A DNA stretch of 64,000 bases from positions 1-64,000 of the forward strand of contig JAHYIY010000002.1 in assembly GCA_019429255.1 (NCBI GenBank), given 5' to 3'. This document shows, piece after piece, positions 42,895-50,589 of the stretch. Made by a program: the position numbers and the translations under genes. This stretch comes from Desulfuromonadales bacterium. Lineage in GTDB: Bacteria; Desulfobacterota; Desulfuromonadia; Desulfuromonadales; Geopsychrobacteraceae. The first letter of the stretch is position 1. Every line of letters starts with the position of its first letter. The notes beneath the pieces were generated by a model, which ran no database searches, had not been told where the DNA came from, and worked only from the letters and a program-made list of their open reading frames with translations.

Positions 42895-43881
42895 ATGCAA
42901 ACTGTCGCAGATGTTCAGGCCAAACTAGCCAAAGGCGCCCGTTTAATCCTGGCTGGGGATAAAAGTCTATTGCAACAGCTGCCCAGCGGCTGTTGGATAG
43001 GCGGCACCATATCCTATTTTTCGACACGACAAGGTGCCCTTTTTAGTCAGGAATTGATCCACGTCACCGAATTACCGGACTGGGTTAGCGATATCAATAT
43101 CCGCACTTACGACACCGGAGATATCAACCAGGTTTACAGTGACGCTCCTGAGCACGGATTCACCTTCATTATCGTCCCCGCTCAAAGCCAGGTCCATTTT
43201 ACCTTTGCTCTCAACGCGCCAACATTCGCGAATTTCGCCAAAAAACCCCTCATCGGCTGGATTTCCGGAACCCGCCTTGATGAATCGCACAGCGACCAAC
43301 CTTATGTATTTAATGGCGAGACGAAAGAGCAGATAGACAACCGGGCGATCGTGATGCACGTTCATCTTCCCCCTGATAAAATTGCTGATATCGGTATTAT
43401 CAATATATTTGAGCAAGGCGATGGCGATGATATTTGTTTTCCGGAATCAGGTTTCAGCAGCAAATACGCCTTCATCAATGGTGTCGAAACCCTGTTCAGC
43501 GATTATCTCCGGCAACAGGGGCTTGACACGCGACTGCCGTTGGTCTCTGACTATTACGGCACCATGATCAGTACCGCTTTTCGGGAACGTCCGGGAGCCG
43601 ACGGGGAGGTCAGGTTTTACAATGCCGTTTTTGATTTTTTGACCTATCGTCACGCCAAACCAGTGACCAGCTATCAGACCCATTTCCAGCAAAAGATCTC
43701 CCACGGACCGGGGATCCAATCAATTTTCTCGTGCAACTGTATCCTCAACCAACTTTATGCCGGGTTGGAAGGAAGACAGGTCGATGGCGTGCATGGCCCT
43801 GCAACGTTCGGAGAAATTGCCTATCAGACACTGAACCAGACCATCGTTTATCTGCGTCTGATTGATCTGCGCCATAGCTGA
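42895..43881 (+). CDS. Unrecognised 328-aa protein of the island
   Basis: A 328-residue soluble protein of a family I cannot name. It begins MQTVADVQAKLAKGARLILAG and contains the conserved-looking stretches SGCWIGGTISYF near residue 30, FIIVPAQSQVHF near 90, and IFSCNCILNQLYAGLEG near 280, with a CxC. There is no signal peptide or membrane helix. CAGGATCC precedes the ATG. Its position between mftD and the third radical-SAM gene suggests a role in cofactor or protein maturation. This is inference. Confidence 0.6.
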   Translation: MQTVADVQAKLAKGARLILAGDKSLLQQLPSGCWIGGTISYFSTRQGALFSQELIHVTELPDWVSDINIRTYDTGDINQVYSDAPEHGFTFIIVPAQSQVHFTFALNAPTFANFAKKPLIGWISGTRLDESHSDQPYVFNGETKEQIDNRAIVMHVHLPPDKIADIGIINIFEQGDGDDICFPESGFSSKYAFINGVETLFSDYLRQQGLDTRLPLVSDYYGTMISTAFRERPGADGEVRFYNAVFDFLTYRHAKPVTSYQTHFQQKISHGPGIQSIFSCNCILNQLYAGLEGRQVDGVHGPATFGEIAYQTLNQTIVYLRLIDLRHS

Positions 43882-43928
43882 AAAATCACTCCAATCCGAT
43901 TCTTTTCCATCATAACAGCCTGACGAAG

Positions 43929-43945
43929 TGTAGAGAAATTCACCA
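43929..43945 (+). promoter_or_regulatory. Palindromic site (third radical-SAM gene)
   Basis: TGTAGA-GAAAT-TCACCA; the right half is degenerate. It lies 158 bp upstream of the -24 box at 44104. Confidence 0.5.
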
Positions 43946-44103
43946 ATGGTGAGATCCTCATCATTATTTTACCGAATTTTCCCTCAAGGCAGCGAGAAGG
44001 CTCTATCATGATGCTCAACCCAAACGTTGACGCTTAATAACCCTCTTCCAACAGGATAAAGATAGGAATTTCTGTTGAAAATACAGACATTCTGCGAAAA
44101 AAC

Positions 44104-44119
44104 TGGTCCAGGTCTTGCA
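44104..44119 (+). promoter_or_regulatory. Sigma-54 promoter of the third radical-SAM gene
   Basis: TGGTCCAGGTCTTGCA: -12 box TTGCA is perfect and the GG-N10-GC spacing is right; the -24 box differs at two positions. Confidence 0.6.
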
Positions 44120-44171
44120 GTTCAATGTCGATCACCGAAGAATAAACCCTTGTTGGAAAGCTTCACATCTC

Positions 44172-45506
44172 ATGATTCAATTATCTACCAACGACCATTC
44201 GCAACCCACCGTTCAGCCTGCTCTGCGTGAATGGCCGAGTAAATTGTTTGTTGAAACCACCAGTCGTTGCAATCTCGGGTGTCTGATGTGTGTCAAACAA
44301 ACCAGCGGTTGCGAGATCGCTGAAGGGGACATGCTCACCTCAACCTTTGCGTCTTTACGACCGGCTTTTCGGCATCTGGACGCCTTGATTCTTAACGGTG
44401 TCGGTGAACCCTTGTTGCATCCAATGCTGGACGAATTTGTCCGTGAGGCGCGGCGACTGATGCCACCCACCGCCTGGATTGGTTTTCAATCCAACGGTCT
44501 GCTGCTGAACTACGATCGCGCCTGCAGCCTGATGAATGCCGGCGTGAACAAGATCTGTGTTTCTGTTGATACGGTTGACCCCGCCAAACTCCGCAAGGTC
44601 CGGGAAGGAGCCGAACTTTCCGCTATCGATAAGGCTCTTGATGCACTAACCCGGGCTAAAACTTGTACCGGAAAAACCGACTTTCGTATCGGTATTGAGA
44701 TTGTTCTGATGCGCAGCAACATGACAGAACTCCCGGATCTGCTGGAATGGGCGGCCGGGCATGATGTGTCATTCGTTATCGTAACCCATGTTCTCCCCTA
44801 TGACCGTGAACACGAGCAGGAAGCGGTTTATACGACCTGTTCCGATGAAGCCATTGCTCTGTTCCAGCAATGGCGAGAACGGGCCGCCGCCGCTGGTGTC
44901 GACCTGGATCGCTATCCGCAGATTATCTGGAATTATCATAAGTCTGCTGTCGATCAGAAGGTCATTCAATTTGTTGAGCAGATGAAAGCCGCCGCAGAAA
45001 ACCAGGGTATTTTTCTTGATCTGAAAAAACTGTTTCAGCTTGACCCGGTCTGGCTTGATCAGGTGAAGGAAGCTTACCGCCGGGCGGAAGAGGTCGCGAC
45101 GCACCATCAGCTGGATCTTCAACTCCCTTCGCAGGTACTCAAGGAACAACGGCGGTGCGAGTTTGTCGAGGACGGTAGTCTCTTTGTTTCCTGGGATGGC
45201 GATATCCACCCTTGCTATTTTCTCTGGCACACCTATCGCTGTCGCGCTGGTGGTTGGGAGCAGCGGGTTCAGGCGAAAAGCTTTGGAAACATTAAAGAGA
45301 CCGATATTCTGCAACTCTGGAATTCATCTGACTTTGCAAATTTTCGCCGCAACGTCATTGGTTATGATTATCCTTTCTGTTCGAGTTGCGGGTTAGCTCC
45401 TTGTGATTATGTCCAGACCGACCAGTTTGAACAGGACTGCCACATCAATCAGGAACCCTGCGGTAGCTGTCTCTGGTGTATGGGGCTTTTTCAGTGCTTG
45501 CGCTAA
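44172..45506 (+). CDS. Radical SAM/SPASM protein, third in the island
   Basis: A 444-residue radical-SAM enzyme. Cys33, Cys37 and Cys40 form CNLGCLMC. LNGVGEPLLHP near residue 78 is the GGEP equivalent. Unlike the other two, its C-terminus is very Cys-rich: PCYFLWHTYRC near 350, CSSCGLAPCDY near 405, then DCHINQEPCGSCLWC, for auxiliary clusters. This layout resembles maturases found beside tungsten oxidoreductases, which would fit the aldehyde oxidoreductase here. A TTG reading from 44115 overlaps the sigma-54 promoter and is rejected; ATG at 44172 is preferred. Confidence 0.85.
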   Translation: MIQLSTNDHSQPTVQPALREWPSKLFVETTSRCNLGCLMCVKQTSGCEIAEGDMLTSTFASLRPAFRHLDALILNGVGEPLLHPMLDEFVREARRLMPPTAWIGFQSNGLLLNYDRACSLMNAGVNKICVSVDTVDPAKLRKVREGAELSAIDKALDALTRAKTCTGKTDFRIGIEIVLMRSNMTELPDLLEWAAGHDVSFVIVTHVLPYDREHEQEAVYTTCSDEAIALFQQWRERAAAAGVDLDRYPQIIWNYHKSAVDQKVIQFVEQMKAAAENQGIFLDLKKLFQLDPVWLDQVKEAYRRAEEVATHHQLDLQLPSQVLKEQRRCEFVEDGSLFVSWDGDIHPCYFLWHTYRCRAGGWEQRVQAKSFGNIKETDILQLWNSSDFANFRRNVIGYDYPFCSSCGLAPCDYVQTDQFEQDCHINQEPCGSCLWCMGLFQCLR

Positions 45507-45522
45507 GGTTTTTGATGTAAGA

Positions 45523-45607
45523 TTTGCCACGGAGACGACATCTTTTTACTGCTTTGAAAAACTCTCTCTCCTCCTCTTGATTTTTCAGGCGCCGTCTCCG
45601 TGGCAAA
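45523..45607. repeat. 15-bp perfect inverted repeat with 55-nt spacer
   Basis: TTTGCCACGGAGACG at 45523-45537 and CGTCTCCGTGGCAAA at 45593-45607. It follows the third radical-SAM gene. The spacer is pyrimidine-rich. The function is unclear: distant terminator arms or a mobile-element footprint. Confidence 0.6.
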
Positions 45608-45699
45608 GCCCTTGATTAAAGTGACTATCTTTCCTGCCGAAAGACCTGCAATCACTGCAAACATTCAGGTTTGAAGGCCCAAAAAGGGGTTATTGCAAC

Positions 45700-46062
45700 G
45701 TGAGCCTGGAATTTCTTGACGAAAAAAAGTTTTACGTCGAAATAACCTCCACCGATCAGATTTGGGTTGCCAAGGGAGATTATAACAATATTTATTTTCT
45801 TGATGTCCTGCCCCAGGGCGTTTGTCTGCCGGTCTGGTCAAACCAGGAGAAGGTATTTGATTATCTAAAAAATGCTCGGCCCATTGGCCCCCCATATTCG
45901 CCATTTTCAGTCAGCCTTGACAGGTTTAGCGAAACCTGGATGACGAATCCGGCTATGTCGATAAAAGAACTGGCCATAAACCCGAACGGCGCATCAACAA
46001 GAATGTTGATTGTTTCCACAGAAGAATTTCTTGCAGCAAGAAACAGGAATCGAAAGTTTTAG
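45700..46062 (+). CDS. DUF2750-like protein (120 aa)
   Basis: A 120-residue soluble protein. The pattern VWVAKGDYNNIYFLDVL then CLPVWSNQEKVFDYL, a basic/aromatic segment and IKELAINPNGASTRMLIVSTEEFL fits the small DUF2750 family of unknown function. The GTG start at 45700 has only a weak GGGG upstream. It is followed closely by the Fe-S oxidoreductase gene and may be its operon partner. Confidence 0.65.
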   Translation: MSLEFLDEKKFYVEITSTDQIWVAKGDYNNIYFLDVLPQGVCLPVWSNQEKVFDYLKNARPIGPPYSPFSVSLDRFSETWMTNPAMSIKELAINPNGASTRMLIVSTEEFLAARNRNRKF

Positions 46063-46082
46063 CATTTAAAAAGGCGGTATTT

Positions 46083-47456
46083 GTGGCTTTGAACCCATCA
46101 AAGGATCAAAAACCCCCACAGGAAATTGTTCGGGCTGCCGTGGAATTATGCGCCGATTGCGACACCTGTCGGACTGTCATGGAGGAGGATTGCCCTTTTT
46201 TCCCCGAGCTTTACCGCTTGTGGGACCAGGAAAAGGAAACCGGCGAACCGATTTCAGCTGCCGATATGCGCGCCCTCGTTGACCTCTGCACCCTCTGCGG
46301 TCTCTGTCCCTGCCCGCGAATTCCGATGGATTTGATGAGGGCAAAGTCTTATTGCATCGATAAGGAAGGGTTGCCTTTCTCGAACAAACTGTTAGCCGAT
46401 GTTCCCCGCCTCGCCCACCTGTGCGGAACCTTTCCCGGCCTTGTCAACAAGCTGCTGTCCTATCAACCGACAAGTCGTCTGTTGAGCAACATCGCCAAGC
46501 TTCATCCCGACCGGCAGCTGCCCCCCTTTCCCCAGGAGAATTTTTTTCAGTGGGCACGCAAAAAGGGGCTGACCACCCGCCGGGAAGATTGTGACAGGGT
46601 CACTTATTTTGTCGGTTGCACCGCAGGATATCTTTTCCCCCAAATCGGGCAGGCGCTGGTCCATATTCTGCAGCACAATGGTTTTCATGTCTATGTGCCG
46701 TCACAGGAGTGCTGCGGGATGCCGAACCTCATGGAAGGGGAACGCGACAAGACGTTGCAACGGGCCCTCACCAATATGAATCTGTTATCGGAAACCCTCG
46801 ACAGCGGCGATCCTGTCATCAGTTCCTGCCCCACCTGCGGGTATTATATGAAGACGATCTTACCGGAACGGGCATACTACTCTTCTGCCTACCAGGCATC
46901 TGTCGGTGCCGGTGAAGACGAAATGAAAATACCTGAAGACAGTCGTGGGGGCAAAAAACACAAAATCCTCAAAAAATCCATCTACAAAGAGATCCTCAAA
47001 GATGACGGCTATTTTACCTCCCTTGACCCCATGACCCGGATCCGCCTGGCAGAACATTTTTATGATGCCGGTGAGTATCTGGCTCGCCTTTATGCGGACG
47101 GAAAATTTAATACCAACCTCGCCGGCATATCGGGACGCATGGTTTATTTTGCCCCATGTCATCAGCGCGAACAGAAGATCGGCACGCCCTACCTTGATCT
47201 GCTGAGACTGATACCGGAGCTTGAGGTGTCAGCTGTCGGGGGTACAAACTGTTGCGGCATGGGAGGTAACTTTGGTTACAAGGCCGGTTTTCATGAGCAG
47301 TCCCTTGCCATCGGTCAGCCGTTAATAGAAAAAATCAGGAGCCTGGACCCGCAGGGGATCATTACCGATTGCATGAGCTGTCGGTTGCAGTTCAACCACG
47401 CACTATCTTGCCCGGTGTTTCATCCCCTCGAACTGCTGGAACAGGCCTGTCGCTAA
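46083..47456 (+). CDS. GlpC/HdrD-like Fe-S oxidoreductase with two CCG domains
   Basis: A 457-residue protein. Two [4Fe-4S] motifs lie in the N-terminal third: CADCDTC...DCPFF and CTLCGLCPCPRIP, so one spacer is shifted from the classical CxxCxxCxxxCP. Two CCG domains follow, SQECCGMPN...SSCPTCGYYM near 215-265 and APCHQREQ...GTNCCGMGGNFGY...DCMSCRLQF near 355-440. These bind a non-cubane or additional Fe-S cluster in GlpC, GlcF and HdrB. It probably passes electrons from a flavin dehydrogenase to quinone or another carrier. The flavin subunit is not encoded next to it. Start is GTG at 46083. Confidence 0.85.
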   Translation: MALNPSKDQKPPQEIVRAAVELCADCDTCRTVMEEDCPFFPELYRLWDQEKETGEPISAADMRALVDLCTLCGLCPCPRIPMDLMRAKSYCIDKEGLPFSNKLLADVPRLAHLCGTFPGLVNKLLSYQPTSRLLSNIAKLHPDRQLPPFPQENFFQWARKKGLTTRREDCDRVTYFVGCTAGYLFPQIGQALVHILQHNGFHVYVPSQECCGMPNLMEGERDKTLQRALTNMNLLSETLDSGDPVISSCPTCGYYMKTILPERAYYSSAYQASVGAGEDEMKIPEDSRGGKKHKILKKSIYKEILKDDGYFTSLDPMTRIRLAEHFYDAGEYLARLYADGKFNTNLAGISGRMVYFAPCHQREQKIGTPYLDLLRLIPELEVSAVGGTNCCGMGGNFGYKAGFHEQSLAIGQPLIEKIRSLDPQGIITDCMSCRLQFNHALSCPVFHPLELLEQACR

Positions 47457-47517
47457 CAGCCGGGGGCAGAGTGCAAGGTGGACTTCGACATGTGAAGAAT
47501 CTTAGATGGTTCCAGAA

Positions 47518-47559
47518 CCAGCAACGGCAGATGACCTTTTGGCCACCTGCCGTTGCTGG
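47518..47559 (-). terminator. 13-bp perfect stem-loop behind membrane-pair copy 2
   Basis: CCAGCAACGGCAG and CTGCCGTTGCTGG pair perfectly, 24 bp after the stop at 47583. It corresponds in place to the hairpin at 10733 but differs in sequence through compensating changes. Confidence 0.6.
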
Positions 47560-47582
47560 TTGACTGGCTTGAAAATATCTGC

Positions 47583-47807
47583 CTAGTTTTTAGCGGCTGC
47601 AGTCCGGCGTGAGCCCTGAGCAACAGCCCTGGTCATGCCGAGCAACACCAGAACCGCCGGTACCAGTTGGGCGACAATGATCAGCGCACAGAAACCGACG
47701 AACAACAGAACCAGCAATCCGCTGCTATAGGTGACCGCAGTATCAACAGCAAAAGCAGGAGCAGCAAGCAGCAGGACCACGGCGAGGGATGATAGCAATG
47801 ATTTCAT
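47583..47807 (-). CDS. Small exported/membrane protein, pair member B2
   Basis: A 74-residue paralogue of the protein at 10801; differences are few and conservative (for example LLLAAPAFA versus LILAAPAFA, and LLGMTRAVAQGSRRTAA versus LFGLTKAVAQGSRKTVA). Signal peptide, one transmembrane helix and the basic tail are all kept. The strong conservation with many silent changes suggests both copies are under selection. Function is unknown. Confidence 0.75.
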   Translation of the reverse strand: MKSLLSSLAVVLLLAAPAFAVDTAVTYSSGLLVLLFVGFCALIIVAQLVPAVLVLLGMTRAVAQGSRRTAAAKN

Positions 47808-47840
47808 GATTTTTCTCCTTGGCGATGAAAGAGAAGTTAC

Positions 47841-48068
47841 TTAACTTTTTACCTTGATAGCTTCGCGGTCACGTCCGAACAGACCCCTGAGAATACCGAC
47901 CATCATCAGGGTCGCCGGTACCAGCTGGAATACAATGATCAGGGCAAAAAAACCGAGGAACAAAGAGACCAGCAAGCTTCCTTTACCAGTCCCGATAGCG
48001 CCGGCAGCAAAAGCGGAAGAAGAAAAGGTCAACAGGGCGATCAGGGCATTACGTAACCTGGCTTTCAT
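47841..48068 (-). CDS. Small exported/membrane protein, pair member A2
   Basis: A 75-residue paralogue of the protein at 11114. The C-terminal 45 residues are identical; changes cluster in the N-terminus (MKARLRNALIALL) and the Gly-rich loop (AIGTGKGS). Start at 48068 follows AGGAGGTCGCC. It is the first gene of the second cassette, 60 bp after the -24/-12 promoter at 48128. Confidence 0.75.
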   Translation of the reverse strand: MKARLRNALIALLTFSSSAFAAGAIGTGKGSLLVSLFLGFFALIIVFQLVPATLMMVGILRGLFGRDREAIKVKS

Positions 48069-48127
48069 GGCGACCTCCTATAAAGAGATGCTGAAGATCA
48101 GCATGCTGTGTTGTTGTCCAGCTATAG

Positions 48128-48143
48128 AGCAGGGAGCGTGCCA
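48128..48143 (-). promoter_or_regulatory. Sigma-54 promoter of membrane-protein pair, copy 2
   Basis: Minus strand TGGCACGCTCCCTGCT. The element is identical to copy 1 at all -24 and -12 positions. Confidence 0.75.
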
Positions 48144-48279
48144 ATGTTTTGTGAATAGCTCATGATGGACTGTATCTATCCGAAACAACTGATGAAAAAT
48201 CTTCAAGAAGGGTTTGTGGAGAAGGCTATAGCGTCTGCTCGAGTTGTAGATGTAGATAGGTAAAATATACAGACAGGGC

Positions 48280-48307
48280 ATAGCAAGCCACCAGGTTGGT
48301 TTGCTAT
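48280..48307. promoter_or_regulatory. Inverted repeat upstream of membrane-pair copy 2
   Basis: ATAGCAAGCCA and TTGGTTTGCTAT are inverted arms with one mismatch. It lies about 137 bp upstream of the -24 box and could be an activator site. The region 48144-48548 contains no gene otherwise. Confidence 0.45.
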
Positions 48308-48548
48308 TAAAGTCTAACACGCTGATATTTATGATAAATATAAGTGTATAAAATAATCAGATGATTTTTTGGTACACTTATATTCCGTTGCATAAAGTCC
48401 CTCACCGAGAAAAATTTATCGCCCCCCTGGTTTGTCATACTTCCGGCCGTAACCCGGAGCAGCGGTTAGCTCTTTTAATGACATATGCCTGTGTTACAAT
48501 GGCCGGCCAGGCACGCTGGTCCCCCATAGCACGGCAGGAGGTTGAGCC

Positions 48549-49829
48549 ATGATTGCGGATCTGAAATACGGCAACGGCACCATTCCCCTCGAATATCCGC
48601 AAACACCCAATTTTCAGGGTGTTCTTTACCCGGCTGAAGCCACTGCGTTGCCAAATCCTGCCGCTGAGGTGGCGACTTCTCTCAATCTGCCCATCGACTC
48701 AATTCCGTTGGCGCAGATGGCAGGCGGTAAAAAAAATGCAGTTATCGTTATCAGTGATATCACCCGCCCGGTTCCCAACCGAATGCTGTTACCGGTGATC
48801 ATCGCCCAGCTTGAGCGAGCAGGCTTGCCAGCAGATAGTATCAGTATTCTGATTGCCACCGGCATCCATCGCCCTAACGAAGGGGCGGAGCTGGAAAAAT
48901 TGGTAGGTGCTGACATTGCCGCCAACTACCGGGTCAGCAATCACATGTCCAAGCAGGACGAGGACATGGTGCTGGTCGGCCACATCGCTGACGGGGTGCC
49001 GGCCTATGTCAACCGCCACTATGTTGATGCTGACCTGAAAATTCTCACCGGCTTCATCGAGCCCCATATGTGGGCGGGTTTTTCCGGCGGTCGTAAATCG
49101 ATCCTGCCGGGCATATCTTCGGTCAAAACCCTTGAGTTCATGCATGGTCCGGAAATGGTTGCCCACCCGCAAACCCGCTACGGGGTCCTCGCTGGCAATC
49201 CGTTTCACGAAGCCGGGCTGGCGATCATGGCAAAGGCCGGTGCTGATTTCATTGTCAACGTCACCCTTGATACCAGCAAGCGGGTTACCGGTGTCTTCTC
49301 CGGTCATCCGGTCAATGCCCATCTTGCCGGGGTGGACTTTCTATCGCAGCACTGTGTGAAAATCCTCGATAAACCCCTTGATTTTGTTGTTACCACCAAT
49401 TCCGGAGCGCCCCTTGACTGTAATCTGTATCAGACGGCAAAAGGGCTGTCCGGAGTTGCTGCCGCTACCCGTGACGGCGGTGTCATCCTCATCGCCAGTG
49501 AGTGTCCTGAGGGTTTTGGTAGTGAGGAATATCGGGAGGTCTTTGAATACGCAACCAGTCCACAGGCGTTCATCGACAAAGTAATGAAAAAGGAGTTTTA
49601 TGTTCCTGATCAGTGGTGTGCGCAGGAGACCTACCAGGTGATGACGAAAAAAGAGGTCTGGCTTCATACCGGCGGGATCGCTGCAGACACCCTGCGCCGT
49701 TTTCATTTCCACCCGGTAGCCGATATGACGCAAGCGGTCCGGCAACTGCTGGAACGCTTTGGCCATGACGCCCGCTGGGCGATTGTTCCCGATGGACCCA
49801 TGCTGATCCTCGATGTCAACTCCCGTTAG
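48549..49829 (+). CDS. larA: LarA-family nickel-dependent lactate racemase-like protein
   Basis: A 426-residue LarA family protein. Family marks are SDITRPVPNRMLLP near residue 74, ATGIHRPNEG near 108, NHMSKQDEDMV near 135, IEPHMWAGFSGGRKSILPGI near 178-197 with the Lys that carries the nickel-pincer cofactor, and HGPEM near 208. LarA isomerises lactate or related 2-hydroxyacids. The cofactor genes larB, larC and larE are not in the window. CAGGAGGTTGAGCC precedes the ATG. Confidence 0.9.
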   Translation: MIADLKYGNGTIPLEYPQTPNFQGVLYPAEATALPNPAAEVATSLNLPIDSIPLAQMAGGKKNAVIVISDITRPVPNRMLLPVIIAQLERAGLPADSISILIATGIHRPNEGAELEKLVGADIAANYRVSNHMSKQDEDMVLVGHIADGVPAYVNRHYVDADLKILTGFIEPHMWAGFSGGRKSILPGISSVKTLEFMHGPEMVAHPQTRYGVLAGNPFHEAGLAIMAKAGADFIVNVTLDTSKRVTGVFSGHPVNAHLAGVDFLSQHCVKILDKPLDFVVTTNSGAPLDCNLYQTAKGLSGVAAATRDGGVILIASECPEGFGSEEYREVFEYATSPQAFIDKVMKKEFYVPDQWCAQETYQVMTKKEVWLHTGGIAADTLRRFHFHPVADMTQAVRQLLERFGHDARWAIVPDGPMLILDVNSR

Positions 49830-49864
49830 GATCCCGCAACAGGTTCCTGGTCAGGTATAAACAG

Positions 49865-50224
49865 ATGAACAGACGCACAATTGTCAGCTTTCCCTGCCCC
49901 AAGGACTTCTGGTCGCAGGTTGAAAGCTGGGCGGCGGAAACAGGATTCACCTTGATCAGTCGCGAAGGGGAACAACGGCTTTACCGCAAGGGGCATCGGT
50001 TGCTGATGGCCCCCACCTGGGTGGAGCTTCGCCGCGATGGGAAAAAGGTGACCCTTGAAGCATGGGTTGTCGCCGACATGTTCCTGATTTTGAGCGCCCT
50101 GGCGGGGAAGAAACCTGAAGCGGGGATCGGATCAGGCGGACTGACAGCCATGCTGCCACGGCGCCGTGCGCGTGAAAAAGTCAATATCCTGCTGCGCCGC
50201 TTCAACCAGAAACCGATCACCTGA
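49865..50224 (+). CDS. Hypothetical protein (119 aa)
   Basis: A 119-residue basic protein that I do not recognise. It reads as alpha/beta: KDFWSQVESWAAETGF, then strands LISREGEQRLYRKGH and WVELRRDGKKVTLEAWV, then a hydrophobic helix VADMFLILSALAG, and a basic tail PRRRAREKVNILLRRF. It may be membrane-associated through that helix. It follows larA by 36 bases on the same strand. Confidence 0.6.
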   Translation: MNRRTIVSFPCPKDFWSQVESWAAETGFTLISREGEQRLYRKGHRLLMAPTWVELRRDGKKVTLEAWVVADMFLILSALAGKKPEAGIGSGGLTAMLPRRRAREKVNILLRRFNQKPIT

Positions 50225-50263
50225 TGCCGTGCGCTTAGCGGCCAAATTTTCCTGTCCAAAGCC

Positions 50264-50512
50264 CCAGGAAGAATTGTCTGGCATTTAAAACGCGGATGAC
50301 CGTGGAGCGAAATGGTCAGAACATCACTGCGGTGGTAAAAAATATTTTGCGTCCCGTTGCCGTGATGGTAGTCGATATCAATGATCGCGACTTTCCCCTG
50401 GCTACACAGCTCCTGCGCCGCCAGAGCGGCATTGTTGAAATAACAAAAGCCGCCAAAGGCACGGTGCTCAGCCCGGTGACCATCATCGTCTGTTTTTAAC
50501 CAATCAGCGCCG
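50264..50512 (-). pseudogene. Fragment of a histone-deacetylase-superfamily gene
   Basis: On the minus strand about 75 codons read DGHRAEHRAFGGFCYFNN, AIIDIDYHHGNGTQNIFY and DVLTISLHGHP. These are the central metal-binding motifs of HDAC-like/acetylpolyamine amidohydrolases. Both flanks of the gene are missing: the N-terminal 130 residues and everything after HGHP. No start or stop of the original gene is visible. Confidence 0.82.
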
Positions 50513-50589
50513 CTAAACCTGCTATAATTGGAGACTCTACTCTCACAGGATAGCACCTTACCATCCCTGTCCAACTAAGGAGTCTCGCC

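Noticed and set aside
43980-44040. Nine-codon frame (MMLNPNVDA) considered as a leader or precursor peptide of the third radical-SAM gene
   Set aside because: It lies upstream of the sigma-54 promoter, so it would not be in the same transcript, and has no recognisable core.
49981-50574. 197-codon minus-strand frame as an intact deacetylase
   Set aside because: Only the middle 75 codons match the family. The remainder is a shadow of the 119-aa gene or random sequence, so it is listed as a fragment.
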